Shown here: positions 1-6,750 of the stretch, piece by piece | How the letters are laid out: every line of letters starts with the position of its first letter | Numbering within the stretch: position 1 is the first letter of the stretch | Assembly (NCBI GenBank): GCA_003552485.1 | Contig: PUMX01000503.1 | Location: forward strand, 1-7,163 | From: Candidatus Hydrogenedentota bacterium | GTDB taxonomy: Bacteria > Hydrogenedentota > Hydrogenedentia > Hydrogenedentales > SLHB01 | Length of the DNA: 7,163 nucleotides | Direction of reading: 5' to 3' | Translations under genes and position numbers: made by a program | The notes under the pieces: generated by a model | What the model saw: the letters and a program-made list of their open reading frames with translations, nothing else | Told to the model about the DNA's origin: nothing | The model's database searches: none

Positions 1-406
1 CGGTACCGGCTCCGAAAATCACGACACGCCCCTTTTCTAGATGCCGAATGGCCCGGCGCCGGATGTATGGCTCCGCCACGGGCCGCATCTCAATGGCGGT
101 CATGACACGGGTCGCAACGCCTTTCGCTTCAAGAGCTCCCTGAATCGCCAGCGCGTTGATAACGGTCGCCAACATGCCCATGTAGTCGCCTGTGGCCCGT
201 TCAACGCCCGTCTCGACGCCGGCCATGCCGCGGAAGATGTTGCCGCCTCCGACGACCAACCCTATCTGCACGCCAAGCTCTTGCGCATCGACAATCTCAT
301 CGCCAAACTTACTCACGGTTTCAAAATCGATGCCGCCTTTGCCATGGGGATCAAAGGCCTCGCCGCTCAGCTTCAGCAGGATACGTTTGTACTGGGAGGC
401 GTTCAA
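1..406 (-). CDS. pyrH: UMP kinase, N-terminal part (runs off left edge)
   Basis: UMP kinase phosphorylates UMP to UDP with ATP, a cytoplasmic step in pyrimidine nucleotide synthesis. The visible 135 residues show hallmarks of the bacterial PyrH family (amino-acid kinase fold): KRILLKLSGEAF near residues 7-18, the glycine loop GGGNIFRG at 53-60, and GDYMGMLATVINALA at 73-87. The segment EMRPVAEPYIRRRAIRHLEK at 106-125 looks more like Gram-positive-type PyrH than the E. coli protein. FGAGT at 131-135 is the start of the next conserved glycine segment, cut by the window edge. The start is a TTG at 406-404, because it gives the usual short N-terminus before KRILLKLSGEA and no ATG lies nearby. The ribosome binding site is weak (purine-rich AAAGG at 423-419). 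The gene starts 4 nt after the tsf stop, which implies translational coupling. The C-terminal part is outside the window. The family call is very secure, the exact start less so. Confidence 0.95.
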   Translation of the reverse strand, partial: MNASQYKRILLKLSGEAFDPHGKGGIDFETVSKFGDEIVDAQELGVQIGLVVGGGNIFRGMAGVETGVERATGDYMGMLATVINALAIQGALEAKGVATRVMTAIEMRPVAEPYIRRRAIRHLEKGRVVIFGAGT

Positions 407-410
407 GATC

Positions 411-1073
411 CTACGCGCCTTTGGATTCGTCCAGAGCCTGGGCGACTTCCTCAGCCAGATTGGAGGACTCTTTCTCTTTGCCCTCACCTAGTTGGTACCT
501 GACAAACCGGCGAATCTCGATCTTCTCGCCGACTTTGCCGCTCAGCTCTTTGACCACTTCCTCGATGGTCTTCTCCGGATCCTTCACGAACTTCTGTTCG
601 AGAAGACACACCTCTTGAAACCACTTGTTGAGCATGCCTTCGGCAATCTTATCCAACATCTTATCGGGCTTGCCCATCTCCCGCGCGCGGTTACGATTAA
701 TCTCCATCTCTTTATCAACCACCGCCTGCGGGACTTCATCGCGGGACACGTATTGTGGCGCCGCTGAACAGATCTGGAGGCAGATGTCACGGCACAGATT
801 CTGAAACTCGTCGCCACGCGCCACAAAATCGCTCTCGCAGTTTACCTCGACCAGGACGCCGATCTTGCCGCCCATGTGGATGTACGAAGCGACCGCCCCT
901 TCCGTGGCCGTCTTCCCTTCCCGCTTCGAGGCGTCTGCGATTCCTTTTTCGCGCAGCCATGAGACAGCCTTCTCAAAGTCGCCGTCCGTTTCTTGAAGCG
1001 CTTTCTTGCAATCCATCATCCCCGCGCCCGTATGATCGCGCAGGTCCTTCACCGCTTGGGCTGAAAACGACAT
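411..1073 (-). CDS. tsf: Translation elongation factor Ts
   Basis: EF-Ts is the cytoplasmic nucleotide-exchange factor that releases GDP from EF-Tu during translation elongation. The 220-residue product carries the N-terminal UBA-like signature (VKDLRDHTGAGMMDCKKAL, residues 8-26), the EF-Tu-contacting motif SDFVAR at 81-86 (TDFV in E. coli) and the C-terminal signature RRFVRYQLGEG at 188-198. It is shorter than the roughly 280-residue E. coli protein and nearer the compact type of about 200 residues. After the LGEG signature comes a tail of about 22 residues, charged and rich in Glu and Lys. The start ATG is preceded by AAGGAG at 1091-1086, a rather long 12-nt spacing. It lies 20 nt after the rpsB stop and 4 nt before pyrH, the classic rpsB-tsf-pyrH order, so expression is probably from the rpsB promoter. 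Confidence 0.97.
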   Translation of the reverse strand: MSFSAQAVKDLRDHTGAGMMDCKKALQETDGDFEKAVSWLREKGIADASKREGKTATEGAVASYIHMGGKIGVLVEVNCESDFVARGDEFQNLCRDICLQICSAAPQYVSRDEVPQAVVDKEMEINRNRAREMGKPDKMLDKIAEGMLNKWFQEVCLLEQKFVKDPEKTIEEVVKELSGKVGEKIEIRRFVRYQLGEGKEKESSNLAEEVAQALDESKGA

Positions 1074-1093
1074 GGTTCTTCGTGTCTCCTTAC

Positions 1094-2023
1094 TTATTGC
1101 TGTTCCGTGTTTATCTCTTCGGCGCTGCTCTCGGCATCCCCGGCTTCTTCGATCGGCGCCGCCCCATTGCCTCCGCCGGCCGCGCCCTCGGGCGCCGGAG
1201 TCTCCTCAGCTTCGCTGGCTTGCGTCTCTGCGGCCTTCGGGGCCTCCTCCGGTTGAACCGCCGCTTGAGCGCGCGCGCGCTCCAGGCGCTCCTTGCGCGC
1301 CTTCTCCTGGCGCTTGTCTTCTTCGGCGCGCCGCTTCTCGGCTTCAGACATGCCCTCGATCGCCGCATCCGCGATCACGCGGCAAAACAGATTGACTGCG
1401 CGGATGGCGTCATCATTGCCCGGTACGGGAATCGGGATGGGATCCGGATCGCAATTGGTATCCACAACGCCAATACAGGGGATACCCAGCCGCTCGGCTT
1501 CCTTGATCGCAATAGCCTCTTTCTTTGTATCGATAACGAACATCACGTCGGGTTGACGGTCCATGTTCTTGATACCACTCAAGTGCTTGGCCATCTTCTC
1601 GCGTTGTTTGCGAAGCATGACCACTTCCTTCTTCGGCAGCTTATCGAGTGCGCCGGAGGTTTCCATGTCTTCCAGGCGATGCAGCTTGCGAATGCTTCGG
1701 CGGATGGTCTCCCAGTTGGTCAACGTACCGCCAAGCCAGCGGCTATTGATATGGAACATGCCGCACCGCTCGGCCTCGCGCTTGATAGCTTCCTGGGCTT
1801 GTTTCTTCGTCCCCACGAAGAGAACCAGCCCCCCATTAGCCACGGCGTCGCGGACGGTCTCGTAGGCCTGGGTGAGCTGGCGCAAGGTTTGTTTGAGGTC
1901 GATGATGTAGATGCCGTTGCGCTGGCCAAAGATGTAACGGCCCATCTTGGGATTCCAACGCCGGGTCTGGTGGCCGAAATGGATGCCGGCCTCCAGCAGA
2001 TCGCGCATAGTTACGGGCGCCAT
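1094..2023 (-). CDS. rpsB: Small ribosomal subunit protein S2, with long C-terminal extension
   Basis: S2 is a structural protein of the 30S subunit. The 309-residue product begins MAPVTMRDLLEAG and continues with the S2 signature HFGHQTRRWNPKM (residues 15-27). It keeps GTKKQA (71-76), SRWLGGTLTNW (94-104) and the C-terminal core PCIGVVDTNCDPDPIPIPVP (182-201). The start at 2023 matches the normal S2 N-terminus and has AAGGAG at 2035-2030 with 6-nt spacing. The frame stays open 22 codons further upstream, but that stretch does not look like S2. The family core ends near residue 224. Residues 225-309 form an extension: a charged helix rich in Arg, Lys and Glu (about 226-253), then a low-complexity Ala/Glu/Pro/Gly tail. 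Such tails occur in S2 of some phyla; no function can be given. It is the first gene of the rpsB-tsf-pyrH operon, and S2 is known in some bacteria to repress its own mRNA. Confidence 0.97.
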   Translation of the reverse strand: MAPVTMRDLLEAGIHFGHQTRRWNPKMGRYIFGQRNGIYIIDLKQTLRQLTQAYETVRDAVANGGLVLFVGTKKQAQEAIKREAERCGMFHINSRWLGGTLTNWETIRRSIRKLHRLEDMETSGALDKLPKKEVVMLRKQREKMAKHLSGIKNMDRQPDVMFVIDTKKEAIAIKEAERLGIPCIGVVDTNCDPDPIPIPVPGNDDAIRAVNLFCRVIADAAIEGMSEAEKRRAEEDKRQEKARKERLERARAQAAVQPEEAPKAAETQASEAEETPAPEGAAGGGNGAAPIEEAGDAESSAEEINTEQQ

Positions 2024-2164
2024 TGTAAACTCCTTGTATCGGGTTTTGAGTTTCCTCGGGGTCCAGCGGCTGACTCGACGGCGCGTCAAGCACCCAGACC
2101 GCTTAGGAAAGGAATGGACCCCTGTGAAGTCAGAAATCGCTGCACACTAGCACATTAGCGGCCA

Positions 2165-2185
2165 CGCGCGCAAATGCGGCGCGCG
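2165..2185. repeat. Perfect GC hairpin upstream of rpsB
   Basis: CGCGCGC (2165-2171) and GCGCGCG (2179-2185) form a perfect 7-bp, all-G/C stem around a 7-nt loop. It lies 141 nt upstream of the rpsB start. No T-run follows on either strand, so a simple intrinsic terminator is unlikely. It overlaps the weak -35 candidate of rpsB, so the hairpin and that promoter guess exclude each other as RNA features. It may be a leader structure or chance in GC-rich DNA. Confidence 0.4.
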
Positions 2186-2200
2186 CCTGGCGTCTGGCTG

Positions 2201-2220
2201 CCGCGTCTGTTGCAGACCGG
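2201..2220. repeat. Bulged hairpin upstream of rpsB
   Basis: CCG (2201-2203) and GTCTG (2205-2209) pair with CAGAC (2213-2217) and CGG (2218-2220), leaving one bulged C (2204) and a TTG loop. That gives 8 bp in a 20-nt unit, 15 nt from the GC hairpin at 2165-2185. In the minus direction it would sit early in an rpsB leader, or just upstream of its promoter. No T-tract follows. Confidence 0.4.
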
Positions 2221-2343
2221 ATGCCCACCCTCAAAGCAGGGCGCGTACTTTGGCAGGCATCGCGGAAAACACAATAATCCAATGAACCGCCGCTTGATCA
2301 GCACGACGGAAACCGGTGGGCTGCGTCTCGATCGTTCAGTCTC

Positions 2344-2380
2344 GGGGCCCACACGTCGCCCGAACCGCCGTGTGGACCCT
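2344..2380 (-). terminator. Terminator-like inverted repeat after the DUF4838 gene
   Basis: CCACACG (2349-2355) pairs perfectly with CGTGTGG (2369-2375) across a 13-nt loop. After one C-A mismatch (2348/2376) the stem extends by three G-C pairs (2345-2347 with 2377-2379), and then a possible G-U pair. It starts 51 nt beyond the stop codon of the gene ending at 2432, where a transcript end would be expected. No run of T follows in the minus direction, so it is not a canonical intrinsic terminator. It could instead be a Rho-linked or 3'-protecting stem-loop. Confidence 0.45.
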
Positions 2381-2431
2381 CAAATCGCAGTTAGACGCGA
2401 CGCCCGCCCTCTGCTTCTCTTCGATGTGAGG

Positions 2432-4438
2432 TTACTCCTCCGCAAGGAATCCGAAGTCGAACTCTTCCGCCCACGTTTCGTAATCATTGAACCCGGAACG
2501 CAGCAAGTTGGTCACATACGTGTCTTCGACGGATCGGCGAAACTCAACAAGCTCACGGAACGCGTCTTGAATCGCGTCTTCGGGGTACTCCTCCGCGAAC
2601 ATGCGGGCGATGTTGGCGCCCATCCGTGACTGCGTGAAGCCATCCCGTACGAACTGAACCCGCTCATCGTAGCGATTCCCGCCGTTGACGTCTTGGACGG
2701 CTTCCTCAGCCCGTTGCAGGTAGACCTCGGCCTGCTCGAACGCCTCCTCGGGATACAGTTCGTGCGATATCTTCATGTAACTGTGCAGCCGGTTCGCCTG
2801 ATACTTGTAGAAGAGCCCGCGGAACTCGTCGATATTGCCCGTAGTGTGCGCTTCCCAGAAGTCGAAGTAGTCTTCGATATGCCCGGCCGCGGGGCCGAAG
2901 GCTTCGTAGTACTCGCTCAGCAGGTCTTCGACCGGCTCATCCCAGCGGCTGTGGATGCGCATCAACAGATACAACGTCGGGCCTTGTACCGCCCATTGTC
3001 CCGTGAGCGTATCGAAATCGGTCCCCACGGAGCCATGCCGGATGTTGAACTGAAAATTCTCGCCGAACTCCCGGCTGAACACGTGGGGCATGTACGCGCC
3101 GTCAAGCATGTAATTGGGCCGGTAGTAGAGCGTGCCTCCCGTGTCCCTCCATTTGAGCCACTGTTCCTCGATCCATTCCTGCGCCTCGGGTTCACGTGGG
3201 AACCACCAGCCGGTCCACGGCACAAAGCTCAGCTTCATGTTCTCATGAAACGCGATATCCGTCGGCGCTTTGAAGTAATTCATGTAGACGAACGCCGTGG
3301 CCACCGTATTCGGGTGGATCTCCAGCGCGCGTTCATGGATGTTACTCCAAAACTTGGCGTAACGCCGGCCGGCGTCAAACGGCCTATGCATGCGGAGCAC
3401 GTCCTCGGGCATTTGGCTGAGTTCTTGGTGGCTCGGCTGGTGAGCGTCCCACGCCAGGCAATGGCGGCAATGGCATAGAGCAGGCAAATCAGCTTCGCCG
3501 AGGGGCAGGTGGGGCCGAGGATCGTCGGGATCAAGTTCTTCCTCGAACAAGCGAATCACTTCGTCGGCCACCTCCGGGTTCGACACACACATTGAGGTCA
3601 GTTCGCCCAGCACCTCATGTTCTATAGGCTGCCGCGCACGGTCGGGGAAGTCCACGGCGCCGATCGGCAGTTTGTGGAACCATTCGGGATGATCCTCGCC
3701 GTAACGCTCCCACCAACGGCCAAATTGATGACCAGCGGTGTGGAACGACCCGCGCCCGCCCATTCGATGGCGCCGAAGGAATGTGCGTTGCTCCTCAAGG
3801 TATTGTTCCAGCATATCATCATCACTGAAGCCCAATCCCAAATCCTGTCCGCCGCGCCGATACCCCGTGCGAATGTTGCGGCGACGCATCATGGGCTGGA
3901 TCTCCGTATCCCACTCACGCAGTATCACTTGATCCGTAGCCGGCGCATACGTGCCCAGTTCGCCCGGCCATAACCACCGCACGCCCAGATCCCGGTCAAG
4001 CACCTCGTACACACCCCAAAGCGCGCCATCGTTCGCGTCGTTCGCGGCAATCAGCAGATCGCCCTCGTGCGCGCGAATAACAGCCAACTCCTCCTCCAAG
4101 TCCGCGGCGCTAATCCCCGCCGCCTCCGCGGCGTTGGTTTCGCCAATATAGATGCGCGGGCTTGATACTTCCGTGGATTGCGATTCCGAGACGACAGGCA
4201 ACTCGACACCCGCCGCCATCGCGACATGACGGACCAGTTCGGATGCAGCCTCTGTAACTCTGTCCGGCGCATCATCGGCGATTACCACGCTAGCGCGGGC
4301 TTCGCCATCCTCCACCAGTATCAGTCCGTCGCCCGCCGCGTTGACCGGGTAGCCAAGGAACACAACGCACAGCATCGTTAACAAGGTCAGCCAAGAAGAT
4401 GACCGCCGGGTAAGTGTTGGAGCAACGCTGAATCGCAT
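2432..4438 (-). CDS. Secreted DUF4838-family protein (GH67-like N-terminal region), function unknown
   Basis: The 668-residue product begins with a Sec-type signal peptide: arginines near residues 11-12, a hydrophobic core at about 16-30, and a likely cut after PVNA at 34. Residues about 38-180 resemble the N-terminal domain shared by alpha-glucuronidase (GH67) and related hydrolases, including ALWGVYEVLDRDLGVRWLWP (139-158). The middle carries DUF4838-type features: YGEDHPEWF (246-254), an acidic DPDDPRP stretch (303-309), then LCHCRHC (321-327), a CxCxxC pattern that could bind metal. The rest is rich in aromatic and acidic residues and probably helical. DUF4838 proteins are common in polysaccharide-degrading Planctomycetota, Verrucomicrobiota, Lentisphaerota and Bacteroidota. 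A glycoside-hydrolase-like role outside the cytoplasm is inferred, with no substrate visible. The start has AAGGAG at 4450-4445 with 6-nt spacing. A 151-nt gap and an upstream element suggest its own promoter rather than simple readthrough from the gene at 4590. Confidence 0.85.
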   Translation of the reverse strand: MRFSVAPTLTRRSSSWLTLLTMLCVVFLGYPVNAAGDGLILVEDGEARASVVIADDAPDRVTEAASELVRHVAMAAGVELPVVSESQSTEVSSPRIYIGETNAAEAAGISAADLEEELAVIRAHEGDLLIAANDANDGALWGVYEVLDRDLGVRWLWPGELGTYAPATDQVILREWDTEIQPMMRRRNIRTGYRRGGQDLGLGFSDDDMLEQYLEEQRTFLRRHRMGGRGSFHTAGHQFGRWWERYGEDHPEWFHKLPIGAVDFPDRARQPIEHEVLGELTSMCVSNPEVADEVIRLFEEELDPDDPRPHLPLGEADLPALCHCRHCLAWDAHQPSHQELSQMPEDVLRMHRPFDAGRRYAKFWSNIHERALEIHPNTVATAFVYMNYFKAPTDIAFHENMKLSFVPWTGWWFPREPEAQEWIEEQWLKWRDTGGTLYYRPNYMLDGAYMPHVFSREFGENFQFNIRHGSVGTDFDTLTGQWAVQGPTLYLLMRIHSRWDEPVEDLLSEYYEAFGPAAGHIEDYFDFWEAHTTGNIDEFRGLFYKYQANRLHSYMKISHELYPEEAFEQAEVYLQRAEEAVQDVNGGNRYDERVQFVRDGFTQSRMGANIARMFAEEYPEDAIQDAFRELVEFRRSVEDTYVTNLLRSGFNDYETWAEEFDFGFLAEE

Positions 4439-4474
4439 TGGTTTCTCCTTATCTGTAGTTTGAAATTCGGTATC

Positions 4475-4505
4475 ATTCTAGCGCACATACAAGAACGATA
4501 TCCTA
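4475..4505 (-). promoter_or_regulatory. Candidate promoter -10 elements of the DUF4838 gene
   Basis: Two minus-strand hexamers could be -10 boxes. TAGGAT (4505-4500) is directly preceded by TGC, as in an extended -10. TAGAAT (4480-4475) matches five of six bases of TATAAT. Neither has a good -35 hexamer at 17 nt. For the first, the -35 region and spacer are occupied by the shared element at 4511-4530, which fits an activator-dependent or regulated promoter. This is pattern reading only. Confidence 0.3.
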
Positions 4506-4510
4506 GCACT

Positions 4511-4530
4511 TGGCATGCCATGAAGCGATT
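4511..4530 (-). promoter_or_regulatory. Shared upstream element, copy 1 (DUF4838 gene)
   Basis: Read on the minus strand this is AATCGCTTCATGGCATGCCA, ending 72 nt before the DUF4838 start codon. It contains a perfect 10-nt palindrome (TGGCATGCCA, 4511-4520). A near-identical sequence in the same orientation relative to its gene lies at 6751-6769, with 17 matching positions, two substitutions and one single-base gap. It sits over the spacer and -35 region of the candidate promoter with -10 at 4505-4500. A transcription-factor site is the simplest reading. Confidence 0.5.
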
Positions 4531-4589
4531 GCGCAACCTCGACCCCAGAATCATCAGCGGCGCGCTCGATACTGCGGGGGCGGAAAGCG

Positions 4590-6602
4590 TCATTCGGCGC
4601 CGGCGTTGTCCAAGCGCTCTTCGAGTTGGCGAAAGTACAGGCTGCGGGGCTGCACGTGTTCGCCATGAGACTCCCAATGGCCTTGCCGCAGATCGGCAAT
4701 GATGTCCGCATGCGCGCCGCTACGCTTGTCGCCCACATGGCCAATGGCCCAATTCTGGGCGGTGGGAGGCTGTTGCGCAATCAGCGAGCCGCGCGTATTC
4801 CAGGCCACATAGTTGGCCCCCGCCCACCCGTGCGATGTGCCGTACCACATGCGGTTCTGAATCGCTATTTCGTCCTCGACGTTGTCATAAAGGCCGCCCA
4901 CCGACCAGCGGAAATGGGGCTGACTCGTTGACACCGGCCGCTCACCGAGACAATCCAGAAACACATTCATTCCCGCCGCGTGACGCCCGACGGTGAATGC
5001 ATGTCGGCTGTGGATCGTGTAGGAGTCGCGCGCGAGCGTGAACTGGCCTTGGAGCCGATAACCGTAACGGCCCGTGTAGACGCCGGTTTCCTCGAACACG
5101 CGCGCCGAGTACCCTGGGCCGCTGTAGTAGTCATTGTCGGCGACCAGAATCTCGTTATCCTTGAACGTCAATCGCTTCGCCTTGTAGCCGGTGCTGATAG
5201 CCCCGTTTGTGCCGTAGAAATGCTCGACAATCAGATCCCGGGCCCAACCATTGACCACGTTGTCGAAATGACAAAACCGGTCCGCATGCCGCGTATCATC
5301 GACCCCGTCTTCGTTGGGCCGCCACACGGAGATTACGCGCATTCCCTCGACGCCAACCTCTTCGATCCGGCGGCACTCATACGGAATCACCTCTCCCCCG
5401 CCCCAACGTTGCTCTATAGCAGTAGTCAACGGTGCGTTGATTCTGACGCGGTCCCCGTCTATGCCCTCGATGACGCGATCCAGTTCAAGGTCAAACGGCT
5501 CCCACGGCGGCGATTCGCTCCCATTGGGCCGCGGTGGGATGTCATGCATGCCGATCTCCTGGATCCAGTCGGCGTTGCCATGCCGCTGAACAACGACCGA
5601 GTCGCCCACGGAAAGCGCATCGGGGTCGTGGACGTGGAAATGGCGCGCGCCCACGGGAACATAGGCGTCAGTGATCTCCACGCCCTTATCCGCCATGGCG
5701 CGGCCTTCCTCGCCCGCGATACGCAGCACAATCCGCCTCTCCTCGCCCGTGGCAAGCAGGATCGTCGCCTGCTCATCCGCCAAGGCCTCTTTTAACTCAC
5801 CCAGGGCGCCCGGCGGCTCGGGCATTACGCCCGCGCGACTTGACCCGGGGCCTTCACCCCGCAATACGACGCCGCTTTGTTCAATACGCAGCGAGTCCGC
5901 CACCTCATACACGCCGGCCCTTAACAGTACAGCGCCACGAAAGCCGTTCTCGTCGGGCGATCGCGCCGAGACCTCGTCAATCGCATGCTGAATCCGTTCC
6001 GTGTCATCGCCGTCGCCCGGCTCAATCTCGGCGCGCACCGGCGCGTCTGGGATCGAAACGCCGCCTCCACGGTATCCGGCATATGAGAAATCGAGGATGC
6101 GGTTGCCGCGATAGTCGGGCACATAGCGCAAACGGCCCTCCGGCCCTTCATGTACGATACGGCTTTGCTTCTCCGGAACACTGGACTCGTCCAGCACAGT
6201 GAAATGCAACCGATCGTGCGCCGTAGCGCCGTCGCCAAACGTTACATCAAGCCGCGCTTCGTATGCCCCCAACGCCAGATTATCCCCCGGCAAGGCAATC
6301 TCTTCGGTCTCTCCCGCAGCCAGTTCTGCGGACCACGCTTCGACAGCCTCGCCTTCGCGCCAGAGCTGCGCTTGGACCGCGCCTTCATGTTGCAGCGTAA
6401 TCTCGAGCGTTGGCGGCGCACCGTCCGGCGCAATGATGGCCGGCTTGCCAATAGCCGTCTCCATGGTTTCATGCCGCCAGGTTGTCTCGACCGAGGGCGG
6501 CTCGGCAGACGCGAGCCCACTCAGGCCGCACAACACTACGACCGCCACTGCTTTCCAATTCTTGTATCCCTCGCACGCTGTCACACGCGACCACCATGAC
6601 AT
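4590..6602 (-). CDS. Secreted pectate-lyase-superfamily beta-helix protein
   Basis: The 670-residue product has a Sec signal peptide (hydrophobic core about residues 18-30, likely cut after ASA at 33). Residues about 45-137 look like an Ig-type beta-sandwich, with alternating strands and LGAYEARLDV at 111-120. A right-handed parallel beta-helix region of the pectate lyase superfamily follows. Its landmarks are GNRILDFSYAGYRGGGVSIP (166-185), DDTERIQHAIDEVS (199-212), FRGAVLLRAGVYEV (221-234) and SGVVLRGEG (243-251). The tail SLYFRQLEERL (654-664) resembles the ends of related planctomycete-type proteins. Action on a polysaccharide in the periplasm or outside is inferred; lyase or hydrolase chemistry cannot be told. 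The start chosen is the ATG at 6602, because GGAGG lies at 6615-6611 with 8-nt spacing. An in-frame ATG at 6617 would place that Shine-Dalgarno inside the coding region. The gene diverges from a second beta-helix gene at 6830. Confidence 0.85.
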   Translation of the reverse strand: MSWWSRVTACEGYKNWKAVAVVVLCGLSGLASAEPPSVETTWRHETMETAIGKPAIIAPDGAPPTLEITLQHEGAVQAQLWREGEAVEAWSAELAAGETEEIALPGDNLALGAYEARLDVTFGDGATAHDRLHFTVLDESSVPEKQSRIVHEGPEGRLRYVPDYRGNRILDFSYAGYRGGGVSIPDAPVRAEIEPGDGDDTERIQHAIDEVSARSPDENGFRGAVLLRAGVYEVADSLRIEQSGVVLRGEGPGSSRAGVMPEPPGALGELKEALADEQATILLATGEERRIVLRIAGEEGRAMADKGVEITDAYVPVGARHFHVHDPDALSVGDSVVVQRHGNADWIQEIGMHDIPPRPNGSESPPWEPFDLELDRVIEGIDGDRVRINAPLTTAIEQRWGGGEVIPYECRRIEEVGVEGMRVISVWRPNEDGVDDTRHADRFCHFDNVVNGWARDLIVEHFYGTNGAISTGYKAKRLTFKDNEILVADNDYYSGPGYSARVFEETGVYTGRYGYRLQGQFTLARDSYTIHSRHAFTVGRHAAGMNVFLDCLGERPVSTSQPHFRWSVGGLYDNVEDEIAIQNRMWYGTSHGWAGANYVAWNTRGSLIAQQPPTAQNWAIGHVGDKRSGAHADIIADLRQGHWESHGEHVQPRSLYFRQLEERLDNAGAE

Positions 6603-6610
6603 CGCATTGT

Positions 6611-6615
6611 CCTCC
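6611..6615 (-). promoter_or_regulatory. Shine-Dalgarno deciding the start of the 4590-6602 gene
   Basis: GGAGG on the minus strand sits 8 nt before the ATG at 6602-6600. It overlaps the alternative ATG at 6617-6615, which has no Shine-Dalgarno of its own. This favours the shorter protein, whose N-terminus is also a normal signal peptide. Confidence 0.8.
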
Positions 6616-6633
6616 ATAAGTTCGGTAACACCC

Positions 6634-6662
6634 TATAAAATGGTCCATGAACAACCACATAA
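6634..6662 (-). promoter_or_regulatory. Candidate promoter of the 4590-6602 gene
   Basis: On the minus strand TTTATA (6639-6634) could be a -10 box, with a weak TTATGT (6662-6657) at 17-nt spacing as -35. Transcription would start near 6627, giving a short leader that includes the GGAGG at 6615-6611. The -10 box lies in the most A/T-rich part of this intergenic region. The -35 match is poor, so the call is tentative. Confidence 0.3.
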
Positions 6663-6669
6663 CCATAAC

Positions 6670-6679
6670 ACGGCGCCGT
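6670..6679. repeat. 10-nt perfect palindrome in the divergent intergenic region
   Basis: ACGGCGCCGT is a perfect palindrome just upstream of the candidate minus-strand promoter. Another perfect palindrome, GCGATCGC, lies at 6736-6743. Either could be an operator half shared by the two divergent genes, but short GC palindromes also arise by chance in such DNA. Confidence 0.25.
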
Positions 6680-6750
6680 AATTCGCCCCTCAATCGCAGC
6701 TATCCCTGTGAATTGGGAATGTGCCCAAGCTGGTAGCGATCGCCGGCCCG

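Larger units (their letters stand above)
2024..2431. other. 408-nt non-coding region with hairpins; rpsB leader and promoter region
   Basis: No convincing gene lies here. Short open frames on both strands have no family resemblance, and the longest plus-strand frame runs into the antisense of the next gene. On the minus strand the region must hold the end of the DUF4838 transcript and the promoter and leader of rpsB. One weak sigma-70-like candidate is TTGCGC (2173-2168), an 18-nt spacer and TAGTGT (2149-2144) preceded by TGC, but the match is poor. Three inverted repeats are listed separately (2165-2185, 2201-2220, 2344-2380). No tRNA-like or other RNA gene was seen. Confidence 0.6.

Noticed and set aside
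41..502. 153-codon plus-strand frame opposite pyrH and the end of tsf
   Set aside because: The minus strand translates into unmistakable UMP kinase and EF-Ts here, so this frame is a by-product.
2024..2089. 22-codon N-terminal extension of rpsB from an upstream ATG at 2089
   Set aside because: The S2 family starts at MxVTMRDLLEAG, and AAGGAG sits correctly before the ATG at 2023. The extension is Arg-rich and unlike S2.
755..2158. 467-codon open frame on the plus strand, antisense to tsf and rpsB
   Set aside because: It lies fully opposite two certain translation genes. Its product is low-complexity Arg/Leu/Pro-rich without family resemblance. Long antisense frames are usual in GC-rich coding DNA.
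2155..2352. 65-codon minus-strand frame in the gap upstream of rpsB
   Set aside because: No Shine-Dalgarno, no resemblance to a known small protein, an Arg/Pro/Cys mix typical of non-coding GC-rich DNA, and it overlaps the hairpins.
2693..3478. 261-codon plus-strand frame opposite the DUF4838 gene
   Set aside because: It is opposite a well-supported gene with signal peptide and family motifs, and shows no recognisable domain or convincing ribosome site.
4980..5795. 271-codon plus-strand frame opposite the beta-helix gene
   Set aside because: It is a shadow of the minus-strand coding frame; the product has no recognisable motif.
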